From CAZPCT01 sp964585325 (lineage in GTDB: Bacteria; Patescibacteriota; Minisyncoccia; JACQLN01; CAZPCT01), in the NCBI GenBank assembly GCA_964585325.1, contig CAZPCT010000005.1, forward strand, positions 1 to 40,438: a stretch of DNA of 40,438 nucleotides, given 5' to 3'. The notes beneath the pieces are model-generated. The model saw only the letters and a program-made list of their open reading frames with translations, did not search any database and was not told the DNA's origin. Both the position numbers and the translations under genes were made by a program. Shown piece by piece: positions 30,822 to 38,487 of the stretch; positions within the stretch are counted from its first letter, which is position 1; each line of letters opens with the position of its first letter.

Positions 30822-33012
30822 GACACTTGTCATTATTGACGCGCACGCACTGATTCACCGTGCGTATCATGCGCTTCCTGCTTCGCTTACCTCTCCCCGC
30901 GGTGAGCCGCTGAATGCGGTCTATGGATTTACCAGCGTACTTATAAAAGTGCTCAAAGAGCTGAGCCCCACCCACGTGGTTGCTGCCTTTGACGTGGCCC
31001 GCCCCACCTTCAGGCACAAGGAGTTTGCCGAATACAAAGCAACACGCAAGGAGGCGGACACAGAGTTGCGGGCCCAGATTCCCGTAGTTAAAAACGTGCT
31101 TGAGAGTTTTGGTATTCCCGTGCTGGAAAAGGAGGGGTTTGAGGCGGACGATGTTATTGGCACAGTGGTTGAACAGGTGAAGGGCACAAAGGATCTGCGA
31201 GTTGTTGTTGTTACCGGGGACTTGGACACCCTACAACTGGTGGATGGGGACCGGGTGCAGGTGTACACACTGCGTCGGGGCGTAACCGATACGTCGCTTT
31301 ACAACGAAAAAGCCGTGCGGGAGCGGTTTGGCGATCTTTCTCCAACACAGCTGACGGATTATAAAGGCCTCAAAGGAGATCCTTCTGACAACATACCCGG
31401 CGTGCCGGGCGTAGGGGAGAAGACTGCGATAGCGCTTCTATCTGAACATGAAACGGTTGAAAATCTTTATGCCCACCTGGATGAGAGCCCGGTAGTCGCA
31501 GGAAAACTGAAGGAAAAACTAGAAACGCACCGGGATCAAGCGTTTTTTTCAAAACAGCTCGCCACTATCAGGAAGGATGTACCCATCTCATTTTCGTTGG
31601 AGGAAGCAGGGTTTGTTTTTGCTGTGCGCCAAGAGACACAAAAACTTTTTGCGGCACTTGGATTTAAAAGCCTGCTCCGGCGTCTGGAAAATGATACGCA
31701 GTTTGAGACGGGCCAAAAGAGCGCCCCCCTTGAAGAAACCGACGCGGAGAGATTTTTTAGGGAAGGAGTGCTTTCTGAAAAAGTGTACCAACTTGAGAAG
31801 AAGCTGGAGCCTGTATTAAGACACATAGAGAAGACAGGGTTCCGGATAGACGTACGAGTGCTCACCACGCTCAGTGCCCAGTTTGATAAAGAGCTTACAC
31901 ACATAGAGAAGAAGGCTGTGTCGTTGGCGGGAGAGGAGTTTAATCTTAACTCTCCACAAGAGGTGGGCAGGATACTGTTTGACGTACTTGAGTTGGGTGG
32001 ATCAAAAGTAAAAAAAACAAAGACGGGGCAGTATTCAACTGCTGCCGCGGAGCTTGAAAAAGTTCAGGAAGAACACCCTATTGTGGGGCTCATGCTTAAG
32101 TGGCGGGAGCTTTCCAAACTCAAGTCAACATACTTGGATACCCTACCTGAATTGGTAGACGCAAAAGACGGCCGGATTCATACTACGTTCAAGCAGTTTG
32201 GCGCAGCAACAGGGCGCCTCTCGTCTGAAAATCCCAACCTACAAAACATTCCTATTCGTGGGACGTTTGGTAAAGACATACGCAAGGCGTTCGTGGCTCG
32301 GGACGGCTACTGCATTTTGGCGGCCGACTATTCCCAGCTGGAGTTGCGCATAGCAGCTGCCCTTTCAAAAGACAAAATAATGATGAAGGCATTTGCGGAG
32401 GGTGAGGATATTCACACTCGTACGGCCGCGGAGGTGTTTGGGGTCCCGCCTACGGGAGTGACAAGAGATATGCGCAGACAGGCCAAGGTGCTTAATTTTG
32501 GTGTGCTCTATGGTATGGGCCCGCGGGCCTTCTCTCAGGCGGCAGACATTCCGTTTGAACAAGCTAAAAAGTTTATCACCGCCTATAAAAGTGAGTTTGA
32601 GGGTCTCTGGACGTTCCTGGAAGAAACGAAGGCGCGCGCGTATACCCAAGGGTATGTGGAGACGGTGTGGGGTCGCAAACGGTTTCTTCCAGAGCTTTCG
32701 TCTAACAATCCTGGTATACAGGCGGCGGGGGAGCGCATTGCCATGAATATGCCTATCCAGGGCACGGGAGCGGATATTATTAAAGCTGCCATGGTTGAGA
32801 TAGACGGGCACATACGCGACAATGCGGACGTCTATATGATCCTACAGGTGCACGACGAGCTGGTGTTTGAGGTGAAGCGCGGGGTGGTGGACGCATACGC
32901 ACCCCGTATTGCTGAACGGATGACAGGAGTCATTACGCTGGACGTGCCATTAGTGGTTGATGTGGAGGTGGGCCCCAGCTGGGGAGAGATGAAACGGATT
33001 GCAGGTGCATGA
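30805..33012 (+). CDS. polA: DNA polymerase I lacking the 3'-5' exonuclease domain
   Basis: Family A DNA polymerase for Okazaki-fragment processing and repair. The ATG at 30805 gives 735 residues starting TTTPKTLVIIDAHALIHRAYHAL, the normal PolA beginning. Residues 1 to about 300 are the 5' nuclease with AFDVARPTFRHK, EGFEADDVIGT, VTGDLDTLQLV and GDPSDNIPGVPGVGEKTA. A linker of about 50 residues leads straight to the polymerase domain (about 345-735) with motif A DYSQLELRIAA (about 507), motif B RRQAKVLNFGVLYG (about 555) and motif C QVHDELVFE (about 682). The 3'-5' proofreading domain (about 190 residues in E. coli, with its DxE motif) is absent, as in some compact or thermophile lineages. 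Confidence 0.95.
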   Translation: MTTTPKTLVIIDAHALIHRAYHALPASLTSPRGEPLNAVYGFTSVLIKVLKELSPTHVVAAFDVARPTFRHKEFAEYKATRKEADTELRAQIPVVKNVLESFGIPVLEKEGFEADDVIGTVVEQVKGTKDLRVVVVTGDLDTLQLVDGDRVQVYTLRRGVTDTSLYNEKAVRERFGDLSPTQLTDYKGLKGDPSDNIPGVPGVGEKTAIALLSEHETVENLYAHLDESPVVAGKLKEKLETHRDQAFFSKQLATIRKDVPISFSLEEAGFVFAVRQETQKLFAALGFKSLLRRLENDTQFETGQKSAPLEETDAERFFREGVLSEKVYQLEKKLEPVLRHIEKTGFRIDVRVLTTLSAQFDKELTHIEKKAVSLAGEEFNLNSPQEVGRILFDVLELGGSKVKKTKTGQYSTAAAELEKVQEEHPIVGLMLKWRELSKLKSTYLDTLPELVDAKDGRIHTTFKQFGAATGRLSSENPNLQNIPIRGTFGKDIRKAFVARDGYCILAADYSQLELRIAAALSKDKIMMKAFAEGEDIHTRTAAEVFGVPPTGVTRDMRRQAKVLNFGVLYGMGPRAFSQAADIPFEQAKKFITAYKSEFEGLWTFLEETKARAYTQGYVETVWGRKRFLPELSSNNPGIQAAGERIAMNMPIQGTGADIIKAAMVEIDGHIRDNADVYMILQVHDELVFEVKRGVVDAYAPRIAERMTGVITLDVPLVVDVEVGPSWGEMKRIAGA

Positions 33013-33068
33013 TCGCAGATTGATGATTTAAAATCTGCAATCTGAAGTCGTAAATCATATATCAGAAA
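33013..33068. repeat. Degenerate intergenic repeat between polA and holA
   Basis: The 56-nt spacer has GCAGATT...AATCTGC as an inverted repeat near 33016-33040 and iterated near-copies of AATCTG, TAAATC and ATATATC. It looks like the short AT-rich spacer repeats found in Parcubacteria. A similar GTAAATCGTAA phrase lies at about 9861-9871. Confidence 0.5.
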
Positions 33069-34040
33069 ATGTTGTATTTCTACTACGGAGAGAACGCGTA
33101 TCTGCTTGAAGACAAGCTTCGGGTCTTTATCGCACGCTACCTCGCCAAGTACCCGGACGGCCTTGGACTGCATAAAATTGATGTTACCGAGAGCGAGCTT
33201 GCGGCACTGAGGGACGTTCTTGAGACGCAATCTCTGTTTACCACCATGCGATTGGTATACGTTACGGGTCTTACCGCTCTTTCCCCAGAGGAACAAGAAG
33301 AACTGGTGAGACTTTTTCAAAAAAGCGACATTTCTACACAAAAGGATATTGTGGTGGTGTGCTATGAGAAGGGGTGGCGTATGGAAAAAGAAAAGAAAAA
33401 CTCTTTGGGCGCGTATTTTACAAAAAACGCCACTGTTCAGGAGTTTTCTCCCTATTCTGGTTCACAACTGCGGCGCTGGATTGAATCATACGTGGCGCGG
33501 AGGGAGGGACAGAGTGACCCAGACGCAATTTCTGTGCTGGTTCACCGGCGGGGTGAGGACATGCTCGCGCTGTCGCGAGAACTTGATAAGCTCCTATCCT
33601 ACGCGAACGGCGAAAAAATCACCTCCAGTATGGTTTCCACGCTCGTGCCTGCGCGAGCGGAGGCGGACGTGTTTCACACCATAGACGCGCTCGGCAAAAA
33701 AGACGCCGCGGGGGCACTACTCCTCCTCAAGAAGCACCAGGAGGCGGGGGACGACCCGTTCCAGATCTTTTCCATGTTTGCCTACGAGTTGCGTACGCTT
33801 CTTACTATTAAAGAAGCACAAGAGCTGGGACACGAGGAGCGCCTTACCACAACCCACAAACTGCACCCCTTCGTGGTGCGCAAAAATAGCGCGTTAGCAC
33901 GCGCCTTTTCGCTTTCAACACTTGTTCATCTCCACAGCACACTCGCTATGGCAGACCATATGGTCAAGACGGGACTCAAGGAGCCGTACGAGGCTCTAGA
34001 GGATGTTATTTTTGCTGTGACGGCACAAGAAGTCGCTTGA
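33069..34040 (+). CDS. holA: DNA polymerase III delta subunit
   Basis: Clamp-loader subunit that opens the beta clamp. The 323-residue protein has the delta pattern: N-terminal MLYFYYGENAYLLEDKLRVFI, the mid-domain region MRLVYVTGLTALSPEEQEEL, CYEKGWRMEKEKKNSL, then the conserved helical C-terminus with DMLALSRELDKLLSYANG, DVFHTIDALGKKDAAGALLLL and DPFQIFSMFAYELRTLL. Length is usual for HolA. Fifty-six nt after polA in the same direction. Its 3' end overlaps the convergent rpsT gene by 35 nt. Confidence 0.93.
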   Translation: MLYFYYGENAYLLEDKLRVFIARYLAKYPDGLGLHKIDVTESELAALRDVLETQSLFTTMRLVYVTGLTALSPEEQEELVRLFQKSDISTQKDIVVVCYEKGWRMEKEKKNSLGAYFTKNATVQEFSPYSGSQLRRWIESYVARREGQSDPDAISVLVHRRGEDMLALSRELDKLLSYANGEKITSSMVSTLVPARAEADVFHTIDALGKKDAAGALLLLKKHQEAGDDPFQIFSMFAYELRTLLTIKEAQELGHEERLTTTHKLHPFVVRKNSALARAFSLSTLVHLHSTLAMADHMVKTGLKEPYEALEDVIFAVTAQEVA

Positions 34041-34287
34041 CCGCGCGATACAGCCGGGACTTCTTTCGTGACGCAGTGTTGTGATGGATGACGCCCTTTT
34101 TGGCCGCCTTATCTAGTTTTTTGTATGCAACGGAAAGCAGGCGGGCTGCCTCATCCGTACTGCGTGCGTCAATAGCTTTTTCCAACGAGCGCACCGTCTC
34201 TCTCATCTCTTTCTTGACGCGCTTGTTTGCCACTTCATGTGTTGCTGCCTGACGCTGGGCCTTCTGTGCTGATTTTGTGATTGGCAT
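34006..34287 (-). CDS. rpsT: 30S ribosomal protein S20
   Basis: Primary 16S rRNA-binding protein of the small subunit. From the ATG at 34287 the product has 93 residues starting MPITKSAQKAQRQA, with the S20 three-helix basic pattern: NKRVKKEMRETVRSLEKAI, LSVAYKKLDKAAKKGVIHHNTASRKKSRL. The longer in-frame ORF upstream is Arg/Ser-rich and runs antisense to no gene signal, so it is excluded. holA-rpsT neighbours (here convergent) are common in bacteria. Confidence 0.95.
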   Translation of the reverse strand: MPITKSAQKAQRQAATHEVANKRVKKEMRETVRSLEKAIDARSTDEAARLLSVAYKKLDKAAKKGVIHHNTASRKKSRLYRAVKRLLVPSQQK

Positions 34288-34296
34288 AGCGGGGCA

Positions 34297-34305
34297 ATAG
34301 TACCA
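34297..34305 (-). promoter_or_regulatory. Extended -10 promoter of rpsT
   Basis: Leftward TGGTACTAT ends 9 nt before the rpsT ATG, leaving a leader of about 2 nt. Confidence 0.5.
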
Positions 34306-34326
34306 AATATGGCCCAAAAGGGCAAA

Positions 34327-34366
34327 CGTCCCCGCCCCTCGTAATTTACAGAGAGGAGCGGGGACG
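34327..34366 (-). terminator. GC-rich hairpin after the membrane-protein gene
   Basis: CGTCCCCGCCCCTC (34327-34340) and GAGGAGCGGGGACG (34353-34366) form a near-perfect 14-bp stem that overlaps the last codons of the membrane-protein gene. Read leftward it is followed by GTTTGCCCTTTTGGG, a poor U-tract, so it is a weak terminator or attenuator between that gene and rpsT. Confidence 0.5.
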
Positions 34367-34843
34367 AAAGAGGGACGCCCAGCGGGCGCGGGCGCGCTTC
34401 CAGGCGTGAGTAGGGAGCCAGAGGACGAAGAGCGCGAGGAACGCCTTGGCTGGCCACCCGAGCGTCCAGAAGAGCGCATACCGGTGGCGAAAGACGAGCG
34501 CCGCCTCGTCTGGGCGACCGAGCGCGCGCAGGCCGTGGGAAAACACGTTGAGGATGACGGGCAGGAAGAAAAGGATGGTGAACGCTGCGGCGCATGCTGC
34601 CCATATAGTTGCCCGGACATCATGTCGCCGGTGATAGGCGTAGTACCAGAGTGCGGGCACTGCCAGTGCTGCCGGGATCACGTTCCAGGCGAGCTCAAGA
34701 AATTCAAAGCTCCAGAACGGGGGTGTTCCCCCGGCGAGCGCACCATAGTGGCGGGCTGCACCCACTGACGCCACCACCATACCTGCCAATAGAGCAGGGG
34801 GGTGGAGCACGTACCCCACAAAAGACCATTTAGGGCTCCACAC
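34346..34843 (-). CDS. Four-helix membrane protein of unknown function
   Basis: Not recognised. The 165-residue product has about four hydrophobic segments (near residues 8-30, 46-68, 82-103 and 124-146) with a basic tail WKRARARWASLF. It starts at a GTG (34843) with GGAGG 5 nt upstream (34849-34853), one of the few good Shine-Dalgarno sites in the window. It lies 42 nt after the uvrB stop in the same direction and is notably GC-rich. Rightward ORFs in the same place lack such signals. Confidence 0.68.
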   Translation of the reverse strand: MWSPKWSFVGYVLHPPALLAGMVVASVGAARHYGALAGGTPPFWSFEFLELAWNVIPAALAVPALWYYAYHRRHDVRATIWAACAAAFTILFFLPVILNVFSHGLRALGRPDEAALVFRHRYALFWTLGWPAKAFLALFVLWLPTHAWKRARARWASLFRPRSSL

Positions 34844-34885
34844 GGCGACCTCCGGGCTAAAGAAGGAAGGAGCTCAAGGGGACTG

Positions 34886-36811
34886 TTAATTCTCTCCCAG
34901 TATATCACGGGCGATAATAGCTTTTTCAAAATCCCATTCATCCACCGCTTTTTTCAGCTCTTTTTTAAGTTCCGCCTTAGAAAGCGTTCGGAGCCATTTT
35001 TCTTCAGGGCGCTCCTCACCCACTTTCTTTTTGGGTTCAACCTTCTTTTGGATGGGCAGAGGGACGTGACCGTGTATTTTGTTGTACTCTCGTTGATGCT
35101 CCCGGCGTCGTCCTGTTTCCTCAATAGCCGCGCGCATCGCGCCTGTCACTTTGTCCGCATACATAATGACGTGCCCCTCGGGGTGCCGTGCGGCACGCCC
35201 CATGGTCTGCACCAGCGTGGTCTCATTGCGTAAAAATCCCTCCTTGTCTGCGTCCAGAATGGCCACCAGAGAGACTTCCGGCAGGTCCAACCCTTCCCGC
35301 AGCAGATTGATGCCCACAAGCACATCAACTTCTCCCCGGCGAAGTGAAGCAAGGACTTCCGGACGGTCCAATGTATGGATATCTGAATGCAGGTAAGCGG
35401 CAGAGATGGAAAGGTCGTCAAGATGTTGCGCCAAGTCTTCTGCCAGCCGCTTTGTGATGACGGTTACCAGAGCGCGCTGACCGACCTTAATGCGTTTTCG
35501 TATTTCTACCACCAAGTCATCAACCTGGCTGGTGGTTGGACGCACCTCAATGGTGGGGTCAAGAATGTGTGTGGGCCGGATAAGTTGTTCGGCTACGTAG
35601 CGCATGCGTCCCTTTTGAGAGTGTTCGTATTCAAATTGCCCAGGTGTTGCGGAAACAAAGACACCTTGTGGCACACGCTCTGTCCACTCAGTAAACGTTA
35701 AGGGGCGATTGTCCAGGGCCGAGGGAAGGCGAAAGCCGTGGTCTACCAGCACCTGTTTGCGCGCCTGGTCCCCGTTATACATGCCCCTAATCTGGGGGAG
35801 GGTCATATGAGACTCGTCAACAAACACAAGGAAGTCTTTGTGTTCAAGGGCAAAGTAATCAAGGAGTGTGTCTGGAGCCGCCCCAGCTGGGCGGCTAGAG
35901 AGGTGGCGGGAATAGTTTTCAATACCGCTCACGTAGCCGGTCTCACGTAGCATCTCAATATCGTACCCCGTGCGCTGTTCCAGGCGTGCCGCCTCCAAAA
36001 TCTTCCCTTCTTTCTCCAGCTCCTTTAACCGTCCCGCGAGCTCTGTCTGAATAGCGCCGACGGGACCCGAGAGGTCTTCGTTAGGGGAGACGAAGTGCTT
36101 TGCGGGAAAGAGGAGGTACGAGGCGAGCGTTCCTTGCGTGGAATGTTCCATTGCCTCAACCTCGTCACCAAAAAAGCGCACAGTAAGTGCCTCTTCCCCG
36201 GTTGGCATGTAAATAACAACTACCTCTCCTTTCACCTCAAATGTTCCCGGCTCCCGGGCGTAGTCGTTGCGTTCGTACCGTAGCCGCACAAGGTCGCGCA
36301 AAAACTGTTGGCGAGGGCGTGTGTCCCCTTTTGCTATTTTTAGTGAGACCTCTTTGTACGAGACGGGGTCACCAATGTTGTAGATACATGACACTGACGC
36401 AACTACCAGCACGTCGTTCCGGGTGAGGACCGCTTGCGTGGCGGCGTGACGCAAGCGGTCAATAGTCTCGTTTATTTTTGCGTCCTTTTCAATGTACGTG
36501 TCTGTGGACGGAAGATAGGCTTCGGGCTGGTAGTAGTCGTAGTAGCTGACAAAATAATGGACCTCGTTGTGCGGAAAAAATTCCCTAAACTCCTGGTATA
36601 GCTGCCAGGCCAGCGTTTTGTTGTGGGAAATGACAAGTGTGGGCCGCTGCACCGCCTCTGTGACGGCGGCCATGGTAAACGTCTTACCAGATCCGGTTAC
36701 TCCCAAGAGCGTCTGGAACTGCTGGTTGTCAGACAGGCCAGACACCAGCTTTTTGGTGGCGTGACGCTGGGCGTCAGTGAGAGTGTAATGTGAGGAAAGT
36801 GTGAATTTCAT
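34886..36811 (-). CDS. uvrB: Excinuclease ABC subunit UvrB
   Basis: Damage-verification helicase-like subunit of nucleotide excision repair. The 641-residue protein has Walker A GVTGSGKTFTMA (about 37-48), the beta-hairpin segment YYDYYQPEAYLPSTDTYIEK (about 91-110) that clamps DNA, DESHMTLPQ (motif II), SATP (motif III), motif V NLLREGLDLPEVSLVAILD, motif VI QTMGRAARH, and a C-terminal UVR domain (about 606-641) for UvrC contact. Slightly shorter than E. coli UvrB (673). Divergent from ruvA. Confidence 0.97.
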   Translation of the reverse strand: MKFTLSSHYTLTDAQRHATKKLVSGLSDNQQFQTLLGVTGSGKTFTMAAVTEAVQRPTLVISHNKTLAWQLYQEFREFFPHNEVHYFVSYYDYYQPEAYLPSTDTYIEKDAKINETIDRLRHAATQAVLTRNDVLVVASVSCIYNIGDPVSYKEVSLKIAKGDTRPRQQFLRDLVRLRYERNDYAREPGTFEVKGEVVVIYMPTGEEALTVRFFGDEVEAMEHSTQGTLASYLLFPAKHFVSPNEDLSGPVGAIQTELAGRLKELEKEGKILEAARLEQRTGYDIEMLRETGYVSGIENYSRHLSSRPAGAAPDTLLDYFALEHKDFLVFVDESHMTLPQIRGMYNGDQARKQVLVDHGFRLPSALDNRPLTFTEWTERVPQGVFVSATPGQFEYEHSQKGRMRYVAEQLIRPTHILDPTIEVRPTTSQVDDLVVEIRKRIKVGQRALVTVITKRLAEDLAQHLDDLSISAAYLHSDIHTLDRPEVLASLRRGEVDVLVGINLLREGLDLPEVSLVAILDADKEGFLRNETTLVQTMGRAARHPEGHVIMYADKVTGAMRAAIEETGRRREHQREYNKIHGHVPLPIQKKVEPKKKVGEERPEEKWLRTLSKAELKKELKKAVDEWDFEKAIIARDILGEN

Positions 36812-36870
36812 TGTGTTGCTGGGTATATGTACATGATGCTACGCTACTGTTGTCTCAGGAGTGCGCTCGC

Positions 36871-36922
36871 ACAGACGCTCCGCTTGTTCACGGAGTAAGC
36901 ATTCACTGCGCTTCGCGTCTGT
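36871..36922. repeat. Inverted repeat in the uvrB-ruvA spacer
   Basis: ACAGACGC (36871-36878) and GCGTCTGT (36915-36922) are perfect inverted repeats around an inner CTCCG...CGGAG stem. The spacer is 151 nt and has no ORF. It could be an operator for the two divergent repair genes or a mobile palindromic relic. Confidence 0.5.
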
Positions 36923-36928
36923 CCTCGC

Positions 36929-36956
36929 TTAATACGTGATACTTAATACATGATAC
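36929..36956. repeat. Tandem 14-bp repeat TTAATACRTGATAC
   Basis: Two adjacent copies (36929-36942 and 36943-36956) differ only at one position (G/A). They lie just before the ruvA ATG. Each contains TAATAC, a possible -10 hexamer. Confidence 0.65.
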
Positions 36957-36962
36957 GAAACA

Positions 36963-37547
36963 ATGATCGGGTATCTTGAAGGAGCCATTATCGCATCTGA
37001 CGACAAGTCTGTCATTGTGCATGCCGGTGGGGTGGGGTGGCGCGTCTTTTGTGGCCCGCTCACTCTCCAAGAGTGGCAGGAAAACGGAGGCGCGGTCAAG
37101 ACGTTTACCTATCTGTATGTACGGGAGGGTGTGCAGGACCTGTTTGGATTCCGTTCCCATGAAGAACTACGTTTTTTTGAGTTACTTATAGGGGTTTCGG
37201 GAGTGGGGCCACGGAGCGCGCAGCATATTATAGACACCCTCTCGCTTAACGTTGTTGTGGGGGCTGTTCAGAGCAAAAAACCCGACGTGTTCACCCGTGT
37301 TTCTGGGGTGGGATCAAAGATTGCTCAACGTATCGTTATAGACCTTGAGCCCAAGTTGAAGTCCCACGGCTTTGCCTCTGACGCAGACCTTGTCACACTT
37401 GCGGAGGAGGACGAGGCCGTGTCCGCACTTGTCTCTTTAGGATACAAGCGGCGCGAGGCGCGCGAAGCGTTAGAGCACGTGGAGCCAGACGTCCAAGGGC
37501 CAGAAGAGCGGGTGAGGGCCGCCCTAAAACACTTAGGGAGAGCCTGA
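36963..37547 (+). CDS. ruvA: Holliday junction branch-migration protein RuvA
   Basis: Tetrameric junction-binding protein partnering RuvB. The 194-residue protein has the OB-fold domain (MIGYLEGAIIASDDKSVIVHAGGVGWRVF), the middle double helix-hairpin-helix domain with GVSGVGPRSAQHIID and RVSGVGSKIAQRIVIDL, a linker, and domain III (AVSALVSLGYKRREAREAL) that contacts RuvB. Length is typical. It begins a rightward group with the FemAB-type gene 2 nt downstream. Confidence 0.96.
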   Translation: MIGYLEGAIIASDDKSVIVHAGGVGWRVFCGPLTLQEWQENGGAVKTFTYLYVREGVQDLFGFRSHEELRFFELLIGVSGVGPRSAQHIIDTLSLNVVVGAVQSKKPDVFTRVSGVGSKIAQRIVIDLEPKLKSHGFASDADLVTLAEEDEAVSALVSLGYKRREAREALEHVEPDVQGPEERVRAALKHLGRA

Positions 37548-37549
37548 GT

Positions 37550-38485
37550 ATGGAAAAGGTAACGTGGAACGGGCGAGTAAAAGCTGCGGGGGGTGACTTT
37601 ATGCAAAGCACGGAGTGGGGTGCCTTTCATACGGCGCTGGGGTGGCGCGTAGAGCAGGTTGACGCGGGTGGCCTGTTCGCGCACGTTGTCTTCAGGCCAC
37701 TCCCGCTGGGGGCCAACCAAGGGTACGTGCCCATGGGCCCGTTACTGGAAGGTCACCAGGCTCGGGGTTTCGCACGTGGTCTGGTGGATGCTTCCGCGTT
37801 TTCTTTGGCTCTGCGCAACGCGGCAGACCGTCGGACGCTTTTTTTAGAATATGACCTGCTAGAACCGGTCCCCGCTTTGGGAACGGTCACTCCTCATACC
37901 CGGCAACCGCTCAGGACGCACCTTGTGGACATAGCGGGTAAAAACGCGGACACGCTCTACGCCGCTTTTCACCCCACACTTCAACAGAATCTCTCCCGCG
38001 CGGAGCGACACTCCCTTGTGGTGCGCAAAGAAGAGGGGTGGCGGCCGTTCTATAAACTGTATACACACACCACAGAGCGTCACGACATACGCGCCTGGCA
38101 CGAAGGGTATATACGCACTCTCTGGGAGACGCTTGCGCCACAGGGTATGGTGGAGATCTGGGGCGTGTATCATGAAGGAGAGCTTCTTTCCAGTAACATG
38201 TACGTGATATGGGAAGGGCGCGCCACACACTTGTTTGCGGGTTCGTCTGAAAGGAAGCGGGAAATGATGGCGCCCCATCTTCTGCATTGGCGCATGATGA
38301 GCCACTATGCGGAGCGGGGCATTCACCACTATGACCTGGGAAAGGTGGACAGACAAAAGCTTCCAGGGCTGACCACGTTCAAAACACGGTTTGGAGGGAC
38401 CACTCACGTGTATCCGGGTAATGTGAAAAACATTCTCCACCCGCTGTGCTATCGTCTGTATACAACACTTAAATCTCTTAGGTAA
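37550..38485 (+). CDS. FemAB/FemX-type peptidyltransferase (GNAT)
   Basis: Predicted aminoacyl-tRNA-dependent ligase that adds amino acids to the peptidoglycan stem peptide of lipid II. The 311-residue protein has tandem GNAT-like folds, with FMQSTEWGAFHTALGWRVEQV near the N-terminus, HPTLQQNLSRAERHSLVV and the C-terminal MAPHLLHWRMMSHYAERGIHHYDLGKVD and GLTTFKTRFGG segments typical of FemAB proteins. No helical arm of tRNA-synthetase type is evident. It sits between ruvA and a Mur ligase, which supports a wall role. Substrate amino acid is unknown. Confidence 0.85.
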   Translation: MEKVTWNGRVKAAGGDFMQSTEWGAFHTALGWRVEQVDAGGLFAHVVFRPLPLGANQGYVPMGPLLEGHQARGFARGLVDASAFSLALRNAADRRTLFLEYDLLEPVPALGTVTPHTRQPLRTHLVDIAGKNADTLYAAFHPTLQQNLSRAERHSLVVRKEEGWRPFYKLYTHTTERHDIRAWHEGYIRTLWETLAPQGMVEIWGVYHEGELLSSNMYVIWEGRATHLFAGSSERKREMMAPHLLHWRMMSHYAERGIHHYDLGKVDRQKLPGLTTFKTRFGGTTHVYPGNVKNILHPLCYRLYTTLKSLR

Positions 38486-38487
38486 CC

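Noticed and set aside
34288..34623. Upstream extension of rpsT (Ser/Arg-rich)
   Set aside because: S20 starts at MPITKSAQKAQ; the extension runs through the membrane-protein gene in another frame and past the rpsT promoter.
34406..34768. 120-codon rightward ORF opposite the membrane-protein gene
   Set aside because: Polar and Arg/Glu-rich without family features, whereas the leftward frame has membrane helices and a good Shine-Dalgarno.
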